In this document: one piece after another, positions 31,931 through 41,624 of the stretch | Position numbering within the stretch: the first letter of the stretch is position 1 | How the letters are laid out: every line of letters begins with the position of its first letter | NCBI RefSeq assembly: GCF_030694575.1 | Contig: NZ_JAUYUS010000045.1 | Span: 1 to 64,000 of the forward strand | Source: Parvibaculum sp. | Lineage (GTDB): Bacteria > Pseudomonadota > Alphaproteobacteria > Parvibaculales > Parvibaculaceae | Length of the DNA stretch: 64,000 nt | Reading direction: 5' to 3' | Translations under genes and position numbers: made by a program | Notes under the pieces: model-generated | Database searches by the model: none | What the model was told of the DNA's origin: nothing | What the model saw: the letters and a program-made list of their open reading frames with translations, nothing else

Positions 31931-31999
31931 GACACTTCTATTTTTGGCCACTCTCTTGCTTCTAGCCGCTCATTGCTTCGCGCTGCCGCCGGCATTTTG

Positions 32000-34132
32000 T
32001 TACACCTTCACGAAGAGGGCGGCGCCGTAGCGGCCGATGCGGAGGCGCCAGCCGGGCTCGACGAGGTAGGTTGTCGAGGGCGAGATGACGACGGCGGGGG
32101 CTTCGATGACGGCGCCGAAAGAGAGGTCGGCGAGGTCGTAGAAGCCGGTGGCGAGCGGCGCGGCGTGGCCGACGAAGTGGCAGTCGCGCGTGGAGGACGG
32201 CACGGGCGCGGCGGCGAGGTCCGCTTCCTCCGGCAGGACGCCCTTGAACTTCAAGGTCGACATGCTGGAATAGGTCGCGACGCGGATCGTGTTGACGCGG
32301 ATGCCGGCTTCCGGCGCCTGGCTGCCTTCGCCGTAGCGGCGGCCGTAATCCTTGGAGAAGGTGGAGAGCACTTCCATCAAATCGTCGGCCGACTCGAGCC
32401 GGTTCTTCGCAGCGACGACGGCTGTCTGCGCGAGCTGGTTGCCATAGCGCATGTCGAGTTCGAGGCGGTGACGGATCGCATCGGCGGGGACGCCCTGACG
32501 GAGCAGGTCTTCGCGGCCCTTCGCTTCCAGCTCCTCGACCAGCGCGTTGAAGCGCGGGAAATCGTCGAAGAGCGCGCGGGTATTCGAGTCGTAGAGCGAG
32601 AGATAGAGCGAACGCTCGTGGAAATGGAGCTGGTCCATGTTGCCGGCGCCGATGGCCGAGAAGATGGCGCTGAAGGGCGGGACCATGACGCGGGTGACGC
32701 CGAGGACATTGGCGATGCCGCAGGCATGAAGCGCGCCGTTGCCGCCATAGGCAAGCAAGGTGAAATGGCGGGGCTCGTAGCCGCGCACGCGCAGTTCCTG
32801 CGCGATGCCGTTCGCCATGTCGTTGTCGACCTTTTCGCGGATGAGCTTCGCTGCCTCGACGGCATCGACGCTCATGGGCTCGCCGACTTCCTTTTCGAGC
32901 GCGCGGAGGGCGCGGCGTTCGTTCAAGGGGATCGAACCGCCGGCATAACGGTCGGCAAGGAGATAGCCGAGGACGAGATCGGAATCCGTGACGGTCGGGT
33001 TGCGGCCGCCGCGATTGTAGCAGGCGGGGCCGGGATCGGAGCCGGCGCTTTCCGGGCCGACGACGACAGTGCGGCGGAGACGGTCGTAACGCGCGACGGA
33101 GCCGCCGCCGGCGCCGAGCGTGACGAGGTGGACCATCGGGATGTTGACGAGCCAGCGGCCGATGACGGGATTGAAGTCGTAGAACTTCACCCCGCCCTTC
33201 ACGACGAGGCCGATGTCGAAGGAGGTGCCGCCCATGTCGGTGCAGACGACGTTGCCGAGGTCGGTTTCGGCGGCGAGATGCTCCGAGGCATTGATGCCGG
33301 CGACGGGGCCGGAATGGATCGTCTGCAGGGCGTCCGTCGAATTCAACTGCGCCATGCCGCCGGAATTGTGGATGACGAGCATGGGCTTGCGGTAGCCATT
33401 GTCGCGGAGGTTCAACTCCAGCGTCGAGAGGCCGTGATACATCGCGTTGTGCAGGAAGGCGTCGATGATGGCCGACGAGGTGCGCGCATACTCGCCCTTA
33501 CGGCCACCGACCTGGTGCGAGAGGATGATGGGCGCGGAGCCGAGGAGATGTTCGGGGAATTCGTCGCGGATGATTTCCTCGATCAGCAATTCATGTTCCG
33601 GCTGCACGACGGCGTTGACGAGCGAGACGACGAAGGCCTGCACGCCGTTATCCACCAGTTCGCGGACGCGGGCACGCACATCCTCATCATCGACCGGCAT
33701 CAGGATTTCGCCGGTTTCGGCGACGCGCTCGCGGATGCCGACGATCATCTGCACGGGAACGAGTGGTTCCGGGCGCTGCGCCATGGGCAGGTCGCGGCGG
33801 AGACGGTCCGGCAGGCCCTCGCCATAGCCGCGGCCGCGGCTCAGGGGCACCATCGCCTCGAAGCCCGCCGTGACGAGGAGGCCGACGCGGGGGCCGCGCC
33901 GCTCGATCAGGGCGTTGGTGCCGAGCGTCGTCGCATAACGCACGCTATCGACTTCGCGCATGACTTCTTCCAGCGAGAGGCCGAGCTGCTCATAGGCGAT
34001 CTTCAGCGAGGCGTTGAAGCCGAGGGCGAGGTTCTGATGCGTGGTGAGCGCCTTCGCCTCGACATAGGCGTCGTCCCAGACGAGCGAGCAATCCGTGAAT
34101 GTTCCGCCGATGTCGACCGATACGCGACGCAT
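32000..34132 (-). CDS. Hydantoinase/ketone carboxylase ATP-binding subunit (HyuA family, ApcC-like)
   Basis: MRRVSVDIGGTFTDCSLVWDD; RYATTLGTNALIERRGPRVGLLVTAGFE; CTDMGGTSFDIGLV; LLAYGGNGALHACGIANVLGV. Confidence 0.9.
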   Translation of the reverse strand: MRRVSVDIGGTFTDCSLVWDDAYVEAKALTTHQNLALGFNASLKIAYEQLGLSLEEVMREVDSVRYATTLGTNALIERRGPRVGLLVTAGFEAMVPLSRGRGYGEGLPDRLRRDLPMAQRPEPLVPVQMIVGIRERVAETGEILMPVDDEDVRARVRELVDNGVQAFVVSLVNAVVQPEHELLIEEIIRDEFPEHLLGSAPIILSHQVGGRKGEYARTSSAIIDAFLHNAMYHGLSTLELNLRDNGYRKPMLVIHNSGGMAQLNSTDALQTIHSGPVAGINASEHLAAETDLGNVVCTDMGGTSFDIGLVVKGGVKFYDFNPVIGRWLVNIPMVHLVTLGAGGGSVARYDRLRRTVVVGPESAGSDPGPACYNRGGRNPTVTDSDLVLGYLLADRYAGGSIPLNERRALRALEKEVGEPMSVDAVEAAKLIREKVDNDMANGIAQELRVRGYEPRHFTLLAYGGNGALHACGIANVLGVTRVMVPPFSAIFSAIGAGNMDQLHFHERSLYLSLYDSNTRALFDDFPRFNALVEELEAKGREDLLRQGVPADAIRHRLELDMRYGNQLAQTAVVAAKNRLESADDLMEVLSTFSKDYGRRYGEGSQAPEAGIRVNTIRVATYSSMSTLKFKGVLPEEADLAAAPVPSSTRDCHFVGHAAPLATGFYDLADLSFGAVIEAPAVVISPSTTYLVEPGWRLRIGRYGAALFVKV

Positions 34133-34152
34133 GGTGCGATCCTTGTTCCTGT

Positions 34153-34554
34153 TCAGTGCGAATGCGAGTGCGGGGGCGCGACGAAATCGGGCCCGAGGGC
34201 GGGCGCGGCGAGCGGCTCGCGCTTCGCCCATTGCGCTTTCAGCGCGTCGATATCGAGTTCGATGTCGTGGGCCGGCGGATGGCCCGGCGGCAGGTATTCG
34301 ACTTCGGCGAGGCGGCCGCAGGAGGGGCAGCAATATTCGAGGATGCGGCACCAGTCGCCATCGGGCGCGAAGGTGATTTCGTAGCGTTCGGGATCGAGGA
34401 TGGGCGCGTGGATTTCTTCCGGCGCGCGGTCGCGGACCAGGAGGCCCTTCTTGTAGTTATCGCGGGCGGGGCCGAGATCGTGGCCGCAGGCGGCGCATTC
34501 CCAGCGTTCCTTGCCGAGATCGATCGTGAGCGCGGCGGTGATGAAGACTTTCAT
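34153..34554 (-). CDS. Acetone carboxylase gamma-like small subunit (ApcB-like), Cys-motif protein
   Basis: 133 aa; WECAACGHDLGPARDNYKKGLLVRDRAP...CRILEYCCPSCGRLAEVEYLPPGHPPAHDIELDI, two CxxC motifs. Confidence 0.85.
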   Translation of the reverse strand: MKVFITAALTIDLGKERWECAACGHDLGPARDNYKKGLLVRDRAPEEIHAPILDPERYEITFAPDGDWCRILEYCCPSCGRLAEVEYLPPGHPPAHDIELDIDALKAQWAKREPLAAPALGPDFVAPPHSHSH

Positions 34555-34565
34555 TGTTCTGTTCC

Positions 34566-36494
34566 TCAGCGCTTCAGGAAAAGATCGCCATTGCCGCTGA
34601 CGACGAAGCGCCAGCCCTGCCTGACATGCGTGGTGAAGAAGGCTTCCTCGACGAGGCAGGGGCCGTCATGCCAATCGCCGGGGGAAAGTTCCTCGAGGCG
34701 GAAGAGCGGCAGGTCGGATGTGCCCTTGCGGATGCCGGAGGGTGTCGCCTTTCGCGTCTCGCCGCTTCCGGTGCCGCCGAGCGCGATCTTGTCGATCGGT
34801 TTGGTGACGCGAAGTTCGAGCCAGGTTTCGATATTGGCGCGGTCGAGCTGGCCGTTCAGTTTGGCGCGGGTGTAGCCGCTGCCATTCTTCGTCAGCACGG
34901 CGTAGTCGAGGCGGCATTCGGCGAGGTCGAAGCCTTCGGCGAGCATGCCGCGGCGGGCCTGTTCGGCGAGATCGGCCTTGGCACGGGCGAGCGCGCCGTC
35001 GCTGTCGCGCGCAAGTTCGGCCATGTAGCTGTGTTCGATGTCGGAGAAGGCGATGCCGTAGGCGGAGAAGACGGCGGCGAATTTCGGGATGAGGACCGTC
35101 TTCAGGCCGGCCATTTCGGCGACGCCGCAGGCGGACATGGGGCCCGCGCCGCCAAAGGCGAGGAGCGTGGCGCCGGGGTTTTCGCCCGCCCAGGATTTCA
35201 GCGTGGCGGCGATCTTGCCGTGATAGGCGGCGGCCATGGCTTCGGCGGCTTCGGCGAGCGGGAGGCCGAGCGGGTCGCCGACATGGGTCATGATGGCGCG
35301 GGCGGCGCGTTCGCGGTCGAGCACCATGCGGCCGCCGAAATAGGAATGGGGATCGAGGATGCCCAGCGCGAGGAAGGCGTCGGTCATGGTGGCGCTGGTG
35401 CCGCCGCGCGCGAAGCAGGCGGGGCCGGGCGCGGAGCCGACGCTTTCGGGGCCGACGAGAATCTCGCCGCCTTCGGCGCGGATGATGGAGCCGCCGCCCG
35501 CGCCGATGCTTTCGACGGCGGAGAGCGGAATGGAGACGGGCGCGCCTTCGATATGGCCGGCATCGGCGACGGCGACGGTGGCGTTGTCGAAGACGGCGAT
35601 GTCGGTGGTCGTGCCGCCGATGTCGATGGAGACGGCGGCGGGGACACCGTAATGCTTCAGGAGGACCGCGCCGCCGACGACGCCGCCTTGCGGGCCGGAG
35701 GAATAGGTCTTGATGGCGACCGTCTTCGCGACGCGGGTGGAATTGCCGTCGTTGCGGAAGATGAGGAGCGGCTTCCTCGCGCGGTGCTCGCGGAGCTTGT
35801 TCTCGGCGTTGTAGAGGAAGGTTTCCATCGCGGGATGGAGGAAGGCGTTGACGACGCTCGTCCAGACGCGCTGCTCGACCGTGCCGATGCGGGTGAGCTC
35901 CGTGGAGAAGAGGAGCGGCACGGCACCGAGAAGGTGGCGCGGGAAGGCGCGGTAGAGCGCGCGCTTGGCGGCCTTCTCGCGCGTGGCGGCCTCGGCGCCG
36001 GCGAAGGCGACGACGATGCGGCTTGCACCGGACGAGACGAGCTTCGAGACGGCCATGACGAGTTCGGAGGTGGCGGAGGACGCGGCGGCGGGCGAGACGA
36101 CGCGGACGCGGTCGCCGACGAAGGCTTCGAAGAGAGCGGGCGCGGCATTCATCGCGCCGGAGAGAAGCGCATCGTCATCCGTCAGCAGGCCGACGCGGGG
36201 GCCCTTGCGCTGCACGATGGCATTGGTGCCCTGCGTGGTGGAATAGCGGATGTAGTCGATGGCGCCGACGAGTTTCGGCAGGTCGACCTCGCCGTTGATT
36301 TTTTCGGAGAGGGCTTCGAGACATTTGACGAAGCATTCCGTCAGGTCGTGCGGCGTGGTGATCGTCTTGGCGTGGATCGTGGAGACGCCGTCCGTGGCAC
36401 AGACATCCGTCAGCGTGCCGCCATTGTCGATGCTTACAAGAAGCCCCACCGCTCGTTCCTCCCCACTCGTCTTTTCGGCAAACAGCGTTGCCAT
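34566..36494 (-). CDS. Hydantoinase/ketone carboxylase ATP-binding subunit (HyuA family, ApcA-like)
   Basis: VGLLVSIDNGGTLTDVCATDG; RYSTTQGTNAIVQRKGPRVGLLTD; SIDIGGTTTDIAVF; LLAFGGAGPMSACGVAEMAGL. Confidence 0.9.
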   Translation of the reverse strand: MATLFAEKTSGEERAVGLLVSIDNGGTLTDVCATDGVSTIHAKTITTPHDLTECFVKCLEALSEKINGEVDLPKLVGAIDYIRYSTTQGTNAIVQRKGPRVGLLTDDDALLSGAMNAAPALFEAFVGDRVRVVSPAAASSATSELVMAVSKLVSSGASRIVVAFAGAEAATREKAAKRALYRAFPRHLLGAVPLLFSTELTRIGTVEQRVWTSVVNAFLHPAMETFLYNAENKLREHRARKPLLIFRNDGNSTRVAKTVAIKTYSSGPQGGVVGGAVLLKHYGVPAAVSIDIGGTTTDIAVFDNATVAVADAGHIEGAPVSIPLSAVESIGAGGGSIIRAEGGEILVGPESVGSAPGPACFARGGTSATMTDAFLALGILDPHSYFGGRMVLDRERAARAIMTHVGDPLGLPLAEAAEAMAAAYHGKIAATLKSWAGENPGATLLAFGGAGPMSACGVAEMAGLKTVLIPKFAAVFSAYGIAFSDIEHSYMAELARDSDGALARAKADLAEQARRGMLAEGFDLAECRLDYAVLTKNGSGYTRAKLNGQLDRANIETWLELRVTKPIDKIALGGTGSGETRKATPSGIRKGTSDLPLFRLEELSPGDWHDGPCLVEEAFFTTHVRQGWRFVVSGNGDLFLKR

Positions 36495-36566
36495 TTATGA
36501 GTGTGAAAGTAGCGGCGCCGGATAGTCCTCGCCCCACCCGAAAGGATGGAATTTCGAGAACGAAAA

Positions 36567-39320
36567 TCAGTCGATGAGACCGAAGTGGCGGGCGACGGAA
36601 ACGGCCTGCATGCGGTTGCCGATCTGCAGCTTCTCGAAGATGTTGCGGAGGTGCCATTTCACCGTGTTGGTGGAAAGCGAGAGACGATCCGCGAGGGCCT
36701 TGTTGGAGAAGCCGTTGGAGACGAGGCGCAGGATTTCGCGTTCGCGGTCGGTGAGTTCCTCGAGGAGATGCGGCGAGGGACTGTCGTCGCCGAAATCTTC
36801 CTCCGGCATCAGCGCCGGCGCGAACTCGCCCGCCTCGCTGAGCAGGAGATCGAGATAGGCGGAGACCTGATCCTTCTGCGGCAGGTCGGGAAATTTCGGC
36901 AAGGCCGCGCGCGCTTCTTGCAGCAGGCGCACGGCTTGCGGGCCTTCGTCGAGAACAAGACGGACGAACTGGCCCTGCGCGCCGATCTGCAAGGCCTCGA
37001 TGAGCGCGCGGCGGGCGGAATTCGTCTGGCCCTCGACGTTGAGCGAGATCGCCAGCAGGAGATTGAGTTTCATGAAGCGGCGAAGGCGGCGCTGCGAGCG
37101 CGCCTTGCGGGCGGCGGGCTGGAGCAGCGCGCGCGCATCCGCGTGACGGCCGGCGAGAATGAGAAGGCGGGCCTCGGTGATCGTCTGCGCTTCGGTTTCG
37201 CCCGCGTGATAGACGAGGTCTTCCTCGCCCTCCACATCGATCTGACCGAGACCCGCAAAGCGCGTGCGCGCCTTGTCGAGATCGCCCGCGAGCGTCGCCT
37301 GCCGCACGAGTTCGGCTTTCGAATAGATGACGAGGCGGCGGAGATTGTAGCGGTGGCCGATATACATCATGCGGTCGAGCACTTCTTCCGCCTCGCGCTC
37401 CTCGCCGCGCAGGATGGCGATGCGAGCCATGGTGAGGAAGGCATGCGCCAGCGGCTCGACGATGGCCTGCTGTTCGAGCAGGAGGAGATGATCGTGGAGA
37501 AGCGTTTCGGCCTCGGCGATGGCGTTTTTCTCGTAGAGCGTCTCGGCGAGGCAGGCGGCGATGACGGAACCGGCGGTGACGCTGGCGGTGGCGCCTTCCT
37601 CGTTGTGGATTTGCGCCTGCTTCAGGCTTTTCAGCGCTTCCTCGTTGCGGCCCTGGGTCGAGAGGACGTTGGCGTAGATCCATTCGCAGTATGAGAGGCC
37701 GAAGAGGTTGTGCACCTTGTCATGCAGGGCGCGGGCATGGGCGAGAGCTTCGCGCGCCTCCTCGAACCTGCTGTTGAGATAAAGCCAGTAGGCCCGGGCA
37801 TTGAGCGCAACCGCGTATTCGAGCCCCTTGTTGTCGGCAAGCTGTTCCAGTGCCTGCTGCGCGGTACGGCCGATTTCCACGACCTGGTCCTGCGCGGCGG
37901 TGGGGAAGATGCGCGTGTAGTGGTGTACGCCCCATTCCTCCGGCGACGCATTCCCTTCTTCGAGCGCGGCGCGACGGAGAGCGACGATGCGGTTCGCCTT
38001 GGCGAATTCGCGGCGAAACCCGTAAGCGACGATGGCGGCGTTGAGGATGTCTTCGTATTTCTGGATCACGCCCGGCGAGAGGCGGTCGGCATAGCGGACG
38101 ATGAGATCGAGACGCTCCTCGGTGACGAGGCGCTCGATGATGGCGTTGAGCATGCTGGCAGCGGCTTCCTGATCCGTCGCCTCAATGTAGTGAAGGATCG
38201 CCTCTTCGGAGAAGCCGTGCGAGGCGTACCAGTCGGCGATCTTGCGGTGGCGCGCGAGCACTTCCGCTTCCGACATTTCGCGGCGAAGGCGCGTGAGCAA
38301 TACCTGCCGGAAGACGGTGTGGAAGCGGAACCAGCGATGGTCCATATCGACGGGGGTGAGGAAAAGACCCAGATGCTCGATCTCGCCGAGCGCGGCTTCG
38401 CCGCCGGGGCCACCGGAGATGGCTTCGAGAAGTTCGGGGCAGATGCGTTCCGGCATGCAGGCTTCGAGAAGGGTGCGCTGTATCTGGCCGGACAGGTTTT
38501 CAAAGACGTCGGTGGCGAGGAAGTCGATCAGGTCGGGGGTGACGCCGGACACAGGAAGGGGCCGCGCCCTGCCCGTGCGACCGCGCATGGACAGGCGGAT
38601 ACACTGAAGCGCGGCGGGCCAGCCATCCGTCGCCACCTGATACTTGTCCAGTTCCTCGTCCGAAATGTCGCGAAACTCGCGGAAGAATTCCGTGGTTTCG
38701 TTGGCGCGGAAACGCAGGCCCTCGACGTTCACGACGACGGCCTGCTCGCGCAACTGGAGGCGCGGCAGATTGATCGCCGGGATGACGCGCGTGCCGATGC
38801 AGAGCTGCGCCGTTTTCGGCATGATGCGGACGAGCTGCGAAATCACGGCTTCCATGCCGGGATGCGCGGCCTGCTCGAAATTGTCGACGACGATGACGAT
38901 GCCGGACTGGACGGCACGGACGACGCGGAGAAAATCCTGAATGGAGGCTGACGAGCTTTCCGGAAGGGCAATCGCCGGATCGCTCTCGCCGAGCGCGCCG
39001 GCGACGGCCTCGCAGAGAAGGCGGAGAAAACGCGAGGGATCGGAGTAATGCGATTCCAGATGCAGCCAGGCGACGGGGCTGCCCTGGCTTTCGCGCCAGG
39101 CGCAATATTGACGGAGCAGCGTCGTCTTGCCGAAACCCGCGGGCGCCTGCACGACGATGAGCCGGACGCCGGTATGGTTTTTCAGACGGTCGAGCTGATG
39201 CTTGCGCAGCACGAGATTGTTCGACGCCGGATTGCGCCCAAGCCTGTGCGCGAAGGAACGCGGCACGCGTTCTTCCCCTGCCCCGGCTTGCGCCGGCTTC
39301 GGTTCCAATGCCCCGGCCAT
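36567..39320 (-). CDS. MalT/LAL-type LuxR family transcriptional regulator
   Basis: Walker A QAPAGFGKTTLLRQYCAW; TPR-rich middle; C-terminal LTDREREILRLVSNGFSNKALADRLSLSTNTVKWHLRNIFEKLQ. Confidence 0.93.
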   Translation of the reverse strand: MAGALEPKPAQAGAGEERVPRSFAHRLGRNPASNNLVLRKHQLDRLKNHTGVRLIVVQAPAGFGKTTLLRQYCAWRESQGSPVAWLHLESHYSDPSRFLRLLCEAVAGALGESDPAIALPESSSASIQDFLRVVRAVQSGIVIVVDNFEQAAHPGMEAVISQLVRIMPKTAQLCIGTRVIPAINLPRLQLREQAVVVNVEGLRFRANETTEFFREFRDISDEELDKYQVATDGWPAALQCIRLSMRGRTGRARPLPVSGVTPDLIDFLATDVFENLSGQIQRTLLEACMPERICPELLEAISGGPGGEAALGEIEHLGLFLTPVDMDHRWFRFHTVFRQVLLTRLRREMSEAEVLARHRKIADWYASHGFSEEAILHYIEATDQEAAASMLNAIIERLVTEERLDLIVRYADRLSPGVIQKYEDILNAAIVAYGFRREFAKANRIVALRRAALEEGNASPEEWGVHHYTRIFPTAAQDQVVEIGRTAQQALEQLADNKGLEYAVALNARAYWLYLNSRFEEAREALAHARALHDKVHNLFGLSYCEWIYANVLSTQGRNEEALKSLKQAQIHNEEGATASVTAGSVIAACLAETLYEKNAIAEAETLLHDHLLLLEQQAIVEPLAHAFLTMARIAILRGEEREAEEVLDRMMYIGHRYNLRRLVIYSKAELVRQATLAGDLDKARTRFAGLGQIDVEGEEDLVYHAGETEAQTITEARLLILAGRHADARALLQPAARKARSQRRLRRFMKLNLLLAISLNVEGQTNSARRALIEALQIGAQGQFVRLVLDEGPQAVRLLQEARAALPKFPDLPQKDQVSAYLDLLLSEAGEFAPALMPEEDFGDDSPSPHLLEELTDREREILRLVSNGFSNKALADRLSLSTNTVKWHLRNIFEKLQIGNRMQAVSVARHFGLID

Positions 39321-39412
39321 CGGCACCTTCCTCCTCCAAGGACGGCGGAAGCCTCGCGGTTTCCGCACACCCGCTTCAATGCGGGCTTATTGCCGTCTTC
39401 TTCCTTTCAGGC

Positions 39413-40432
39413 TCAGGCGCGCTCCTTCCCGATGCGCACCATGAGCTTGCCGTTGTTGCCTCCCGTATAGAGAAGGCTGAGTGCATCCCGCGCATTCTCC
39501 AGACCGTCGACGATGTGCAGACGGTATTTGAGCTTGCCCGAACGCATCCACTCAATGAGCTTCGCGTGGTATTCGGCGAAATGTTCCGCGTAATCGAGAA
39601 TGACGAAACCCTGAATGGTCAGCCGTTTCATGATGACATTGCGGAACATGTAAGGTCCGGGCACCGGCTCCGAGGAATTGTAGGTGGAGATGAGGCCGCA
39701 GATGACGACGCGGCCGCCCTCGTTCATCAGGGTGAGACCGGCATCGAGCTGTTCGCCGCCGACATTCTCGAAATGGACGTCGATGCCGTTCGGCGCTTCG
39801 CGCTTCAGCGCGTCGAGGACGTTTTCCTTACGGTAATCGATGGCGGCGTCGAAGCCGAGCTCGCCGGTCAGCCAGTTGCACTTTTCCAGCGAGCCTGCGA
39901 TGCCGATGACGCGGCAGCCATGCAGCTTCGCGATCTGGCCGACAAGCGCGCCGACGGCACCGGCCGCCGCCGTGACGACGACGGTGTCGCCCGGTTTCGG
40001 CTTGCCGATTTCGAGGAGGCCGACATAGGCGGTGGGGCCGGCGACGGCGAGAATGCCGAAAGCATCCGCAAGGGGCACGCCTTCAGGCTTCGGGAAAGGT
40101 GCGTAGCCGACGCCGTCGGTCACGAAATAATCGGACCATGTGCCGAGGCCGGTGACGAGGGAGCCTTGCGGGAAAGCGGGATTGCGGCTTTCGGCGACCT
40201 CGCCCAGCACGAAGCCGAGCATGCGCGAGCCGGTGGGCAGCGGGTCCATATAGGTGTCCCAGTCGCTCATCCAGACGCGGTTGGTGGCGTCGAGCGAGAT
40301 GTAGAGCGTGCGGACGAGGATTTCTCCGTCCCGCAGCGCCGGGAGCGGATCTTCGCGCAGGACGAGCGTGTCCGCTTCGATGACGTCCTTCGGGCGCTTG
40401 TTGAAATACCAGTGATGAGCCGTTGCCGACAC
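39413..40432 (-). CDS. MDR superfamily NADP-dependent oxidoreductase (CurA/leukotriene B4 dehydrogenase-like); GTG start proposed
   Basis: KPGDTVVVTAAAGAVGALVGQIAKLHGCRVIGIAGS; AIDYRKENVLDALK; VHFENVGGEQLDAGL; SD-like GGGGGGAGG before GTG. Confidence 0.88.
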   Translation of the reverse strand: MSATAHHWYFNKRPKDVIEADTLVLREDPLPALRDGEILVRTLYISLDATNRVWMSDWDTYMDPLPTGSRMLGFVLGEVAESRNPAFPQGSLVTGLGTWSDYFVTDGVGYAPFPKPEGVPLADAFGILAVAGPTAYVGLLEIGKPKPGDTVVVTAAAGAVGALVGQIAKLHGCRVIGIAGSLEKCNWLTGELGFDAAIDYRKENVLDALKREAPNGIDVHFENVGGEQLDAGLTLMNEGGRVVICGLISTYNSSEPVPGPYMFRNVIMKRLTIQGFVILDYAEHFAEYHAKLIEWMRSGKLKYRLHIVDGLENARDALSLLYTGGNNGKLMVRIGKERA

Positions 40433-40624
40433 CTGAGCCTCCCCCCGCTTTTGACCCAGTTGTGTAGAATTTCCTCCACGAAACCAGGCACTTATCGTTT
40501 TCAGCACGCTATCCTCCCCAGATGGCGCCTTGTTGCGAGGATGCTGGGGCAGTTTTCCGCCACCATACCCACCCGAAAGGGTGGGCATGAGAGAATGGCA
40601 CATTTCAGGAAGCCCGGAGAGGGG

Positions 40625-41482
40625 CTAAGGCATGTTCGGGGCGATCTTCAGGGTGAGGCGGAGGTCGGCCGTTTCGACCGTCACGCCGGGCGGGAAAGGC
40701 GCGAAGGGCTGACTGCGCTGGATGGCCTCGGCGGCGGCACGGTCGAGCGCGGGGACGCCGGTGGAGGAGACCAGAACGGCGCGCCGGACCGCGCCGGAAC
40801 GGTGGACGACGAGATCGAAAACCACGATGCCGCTCCGGCCCCCCGCCTCGGGCGGGTAAGTCACATTGGCGACGATGCGCTTGCCCATCGCGTTCAGATA
40901 GGCGTCGCCACCCCCGCCGCCGCGCGTCGCCTGCTGGGCTTCCGCCGATGTTTCCGGGTTGCCGGCGCGCATGTCGTAACCGGGCTCGATGGTGCGGGCC
41001 CAGCCGGGGATGTCTGCCGCGGCGGGCTTTTCTTCCTGCGGCTCGACGGTGCGTTCATCCGGCTGCGGCTCGGGGTCCATCGCCTCGGGCGCGGCCGGTT
41101 TTTCCTCCACGGGATCGCCCGGCGGCGCGTCGCTGTCGCCGCCGGAGCGCGTGAAGGCTCTCTGCCCGGCCGGCTGCTCGGGTTCGGGCTCCGGTTCCGG
41201 CTGGGGTTCAGGCTCCGGTTCGGGCTTCGTTTCGGGCTGGGGTTGGGCTCGCGGCTCGGGCACGAGATCGACCGAAATCGCTTCGGGCTCCTGAAAAGGA
41301 GGCGCCTCGACCGGCGGGCGGATGATGAAGGGGAGCAGCAGCATGAGATTGAGGAACAGTGCGATGGCAAGCGCGATCGCGAATTCGCTCCATGCTTTCG
41401 GACGGGGCGGCGGCGGCGGCGCGACATGGAAGGTCGGCCGGGGCGGTGCCTCCGGGCTTGTGCTCACTATGCCAACAACCAT
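40625..41482 (-). CDS. Energy transducer TonB family protein
   Basis: N-terminal TM, long P/E-rich spacer, C-terminal VTYPPEAGGRSGIVVFDLVVHRSGAVRRAVLVSSTGVPALDRAAAEAIQRSQPFAPFP. Confidence 0.88.
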   Translation of the reverse strand: MVVGIVSTSPEAPPRPTFHVAPPPPPRPKAWSEFAIALAIALFLNLMLLLPFIIRPPVEAPPFQEPEAISVDLVPEPRAQPQPETKPEPEPEPQPEPEPEPEQPAGQRAFTRSGGDSDAPPGDPVEEKPAAPEAMDPEPQPDERTVEPQEEKPAAADIPGWARTIEPGYDMRAGNPETSAEAQQATRGGGGGDAYLNAMGKRIVANVTYPPEAGGRSGIVVFDLVVHRSGAVRRAVLVSSTGVPALDRAAAEAIQRSQPFAPFPPGVTVETADLRLTLKIAPNMP

Positions 41483-41624
41483 CTTCGAGCCCGGGTCTAC
41501 GCCTTTTCTGTCCGCCGCGTCGCCTATCTACCACGAACATGGGGGCGAATTCCGGCGAGCATAACCCGGCTTGCCCGGCGATGACACGGAGGGCGGCGGC
41601 GATTCAGGACAGCTTACGGGGAAT

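Noticed and set aside
31592-34384. Plus-strand 930-aa ORF opposite the HyuA-type subunit
   Set aside because: Antisense shadow ORF in GC-rich DNA; the minus-strand frame encodes clear conserved motifs and the plus-strand translation shows no recognisable domain.
34554-36500. Plus-strand 648-aa ORF (Gly/Asp/Glu-rich)
   Set aside because: Mirror of the HyuA-type gene, composition is that of a reverse-complement frame.
41160-41260. Imperfect tandem repeats (ggttcgggctccggttcc-type)
   Set aside because: Explained by the Pro/Glu-rich periplasmic spacer of the TonB-like protein.
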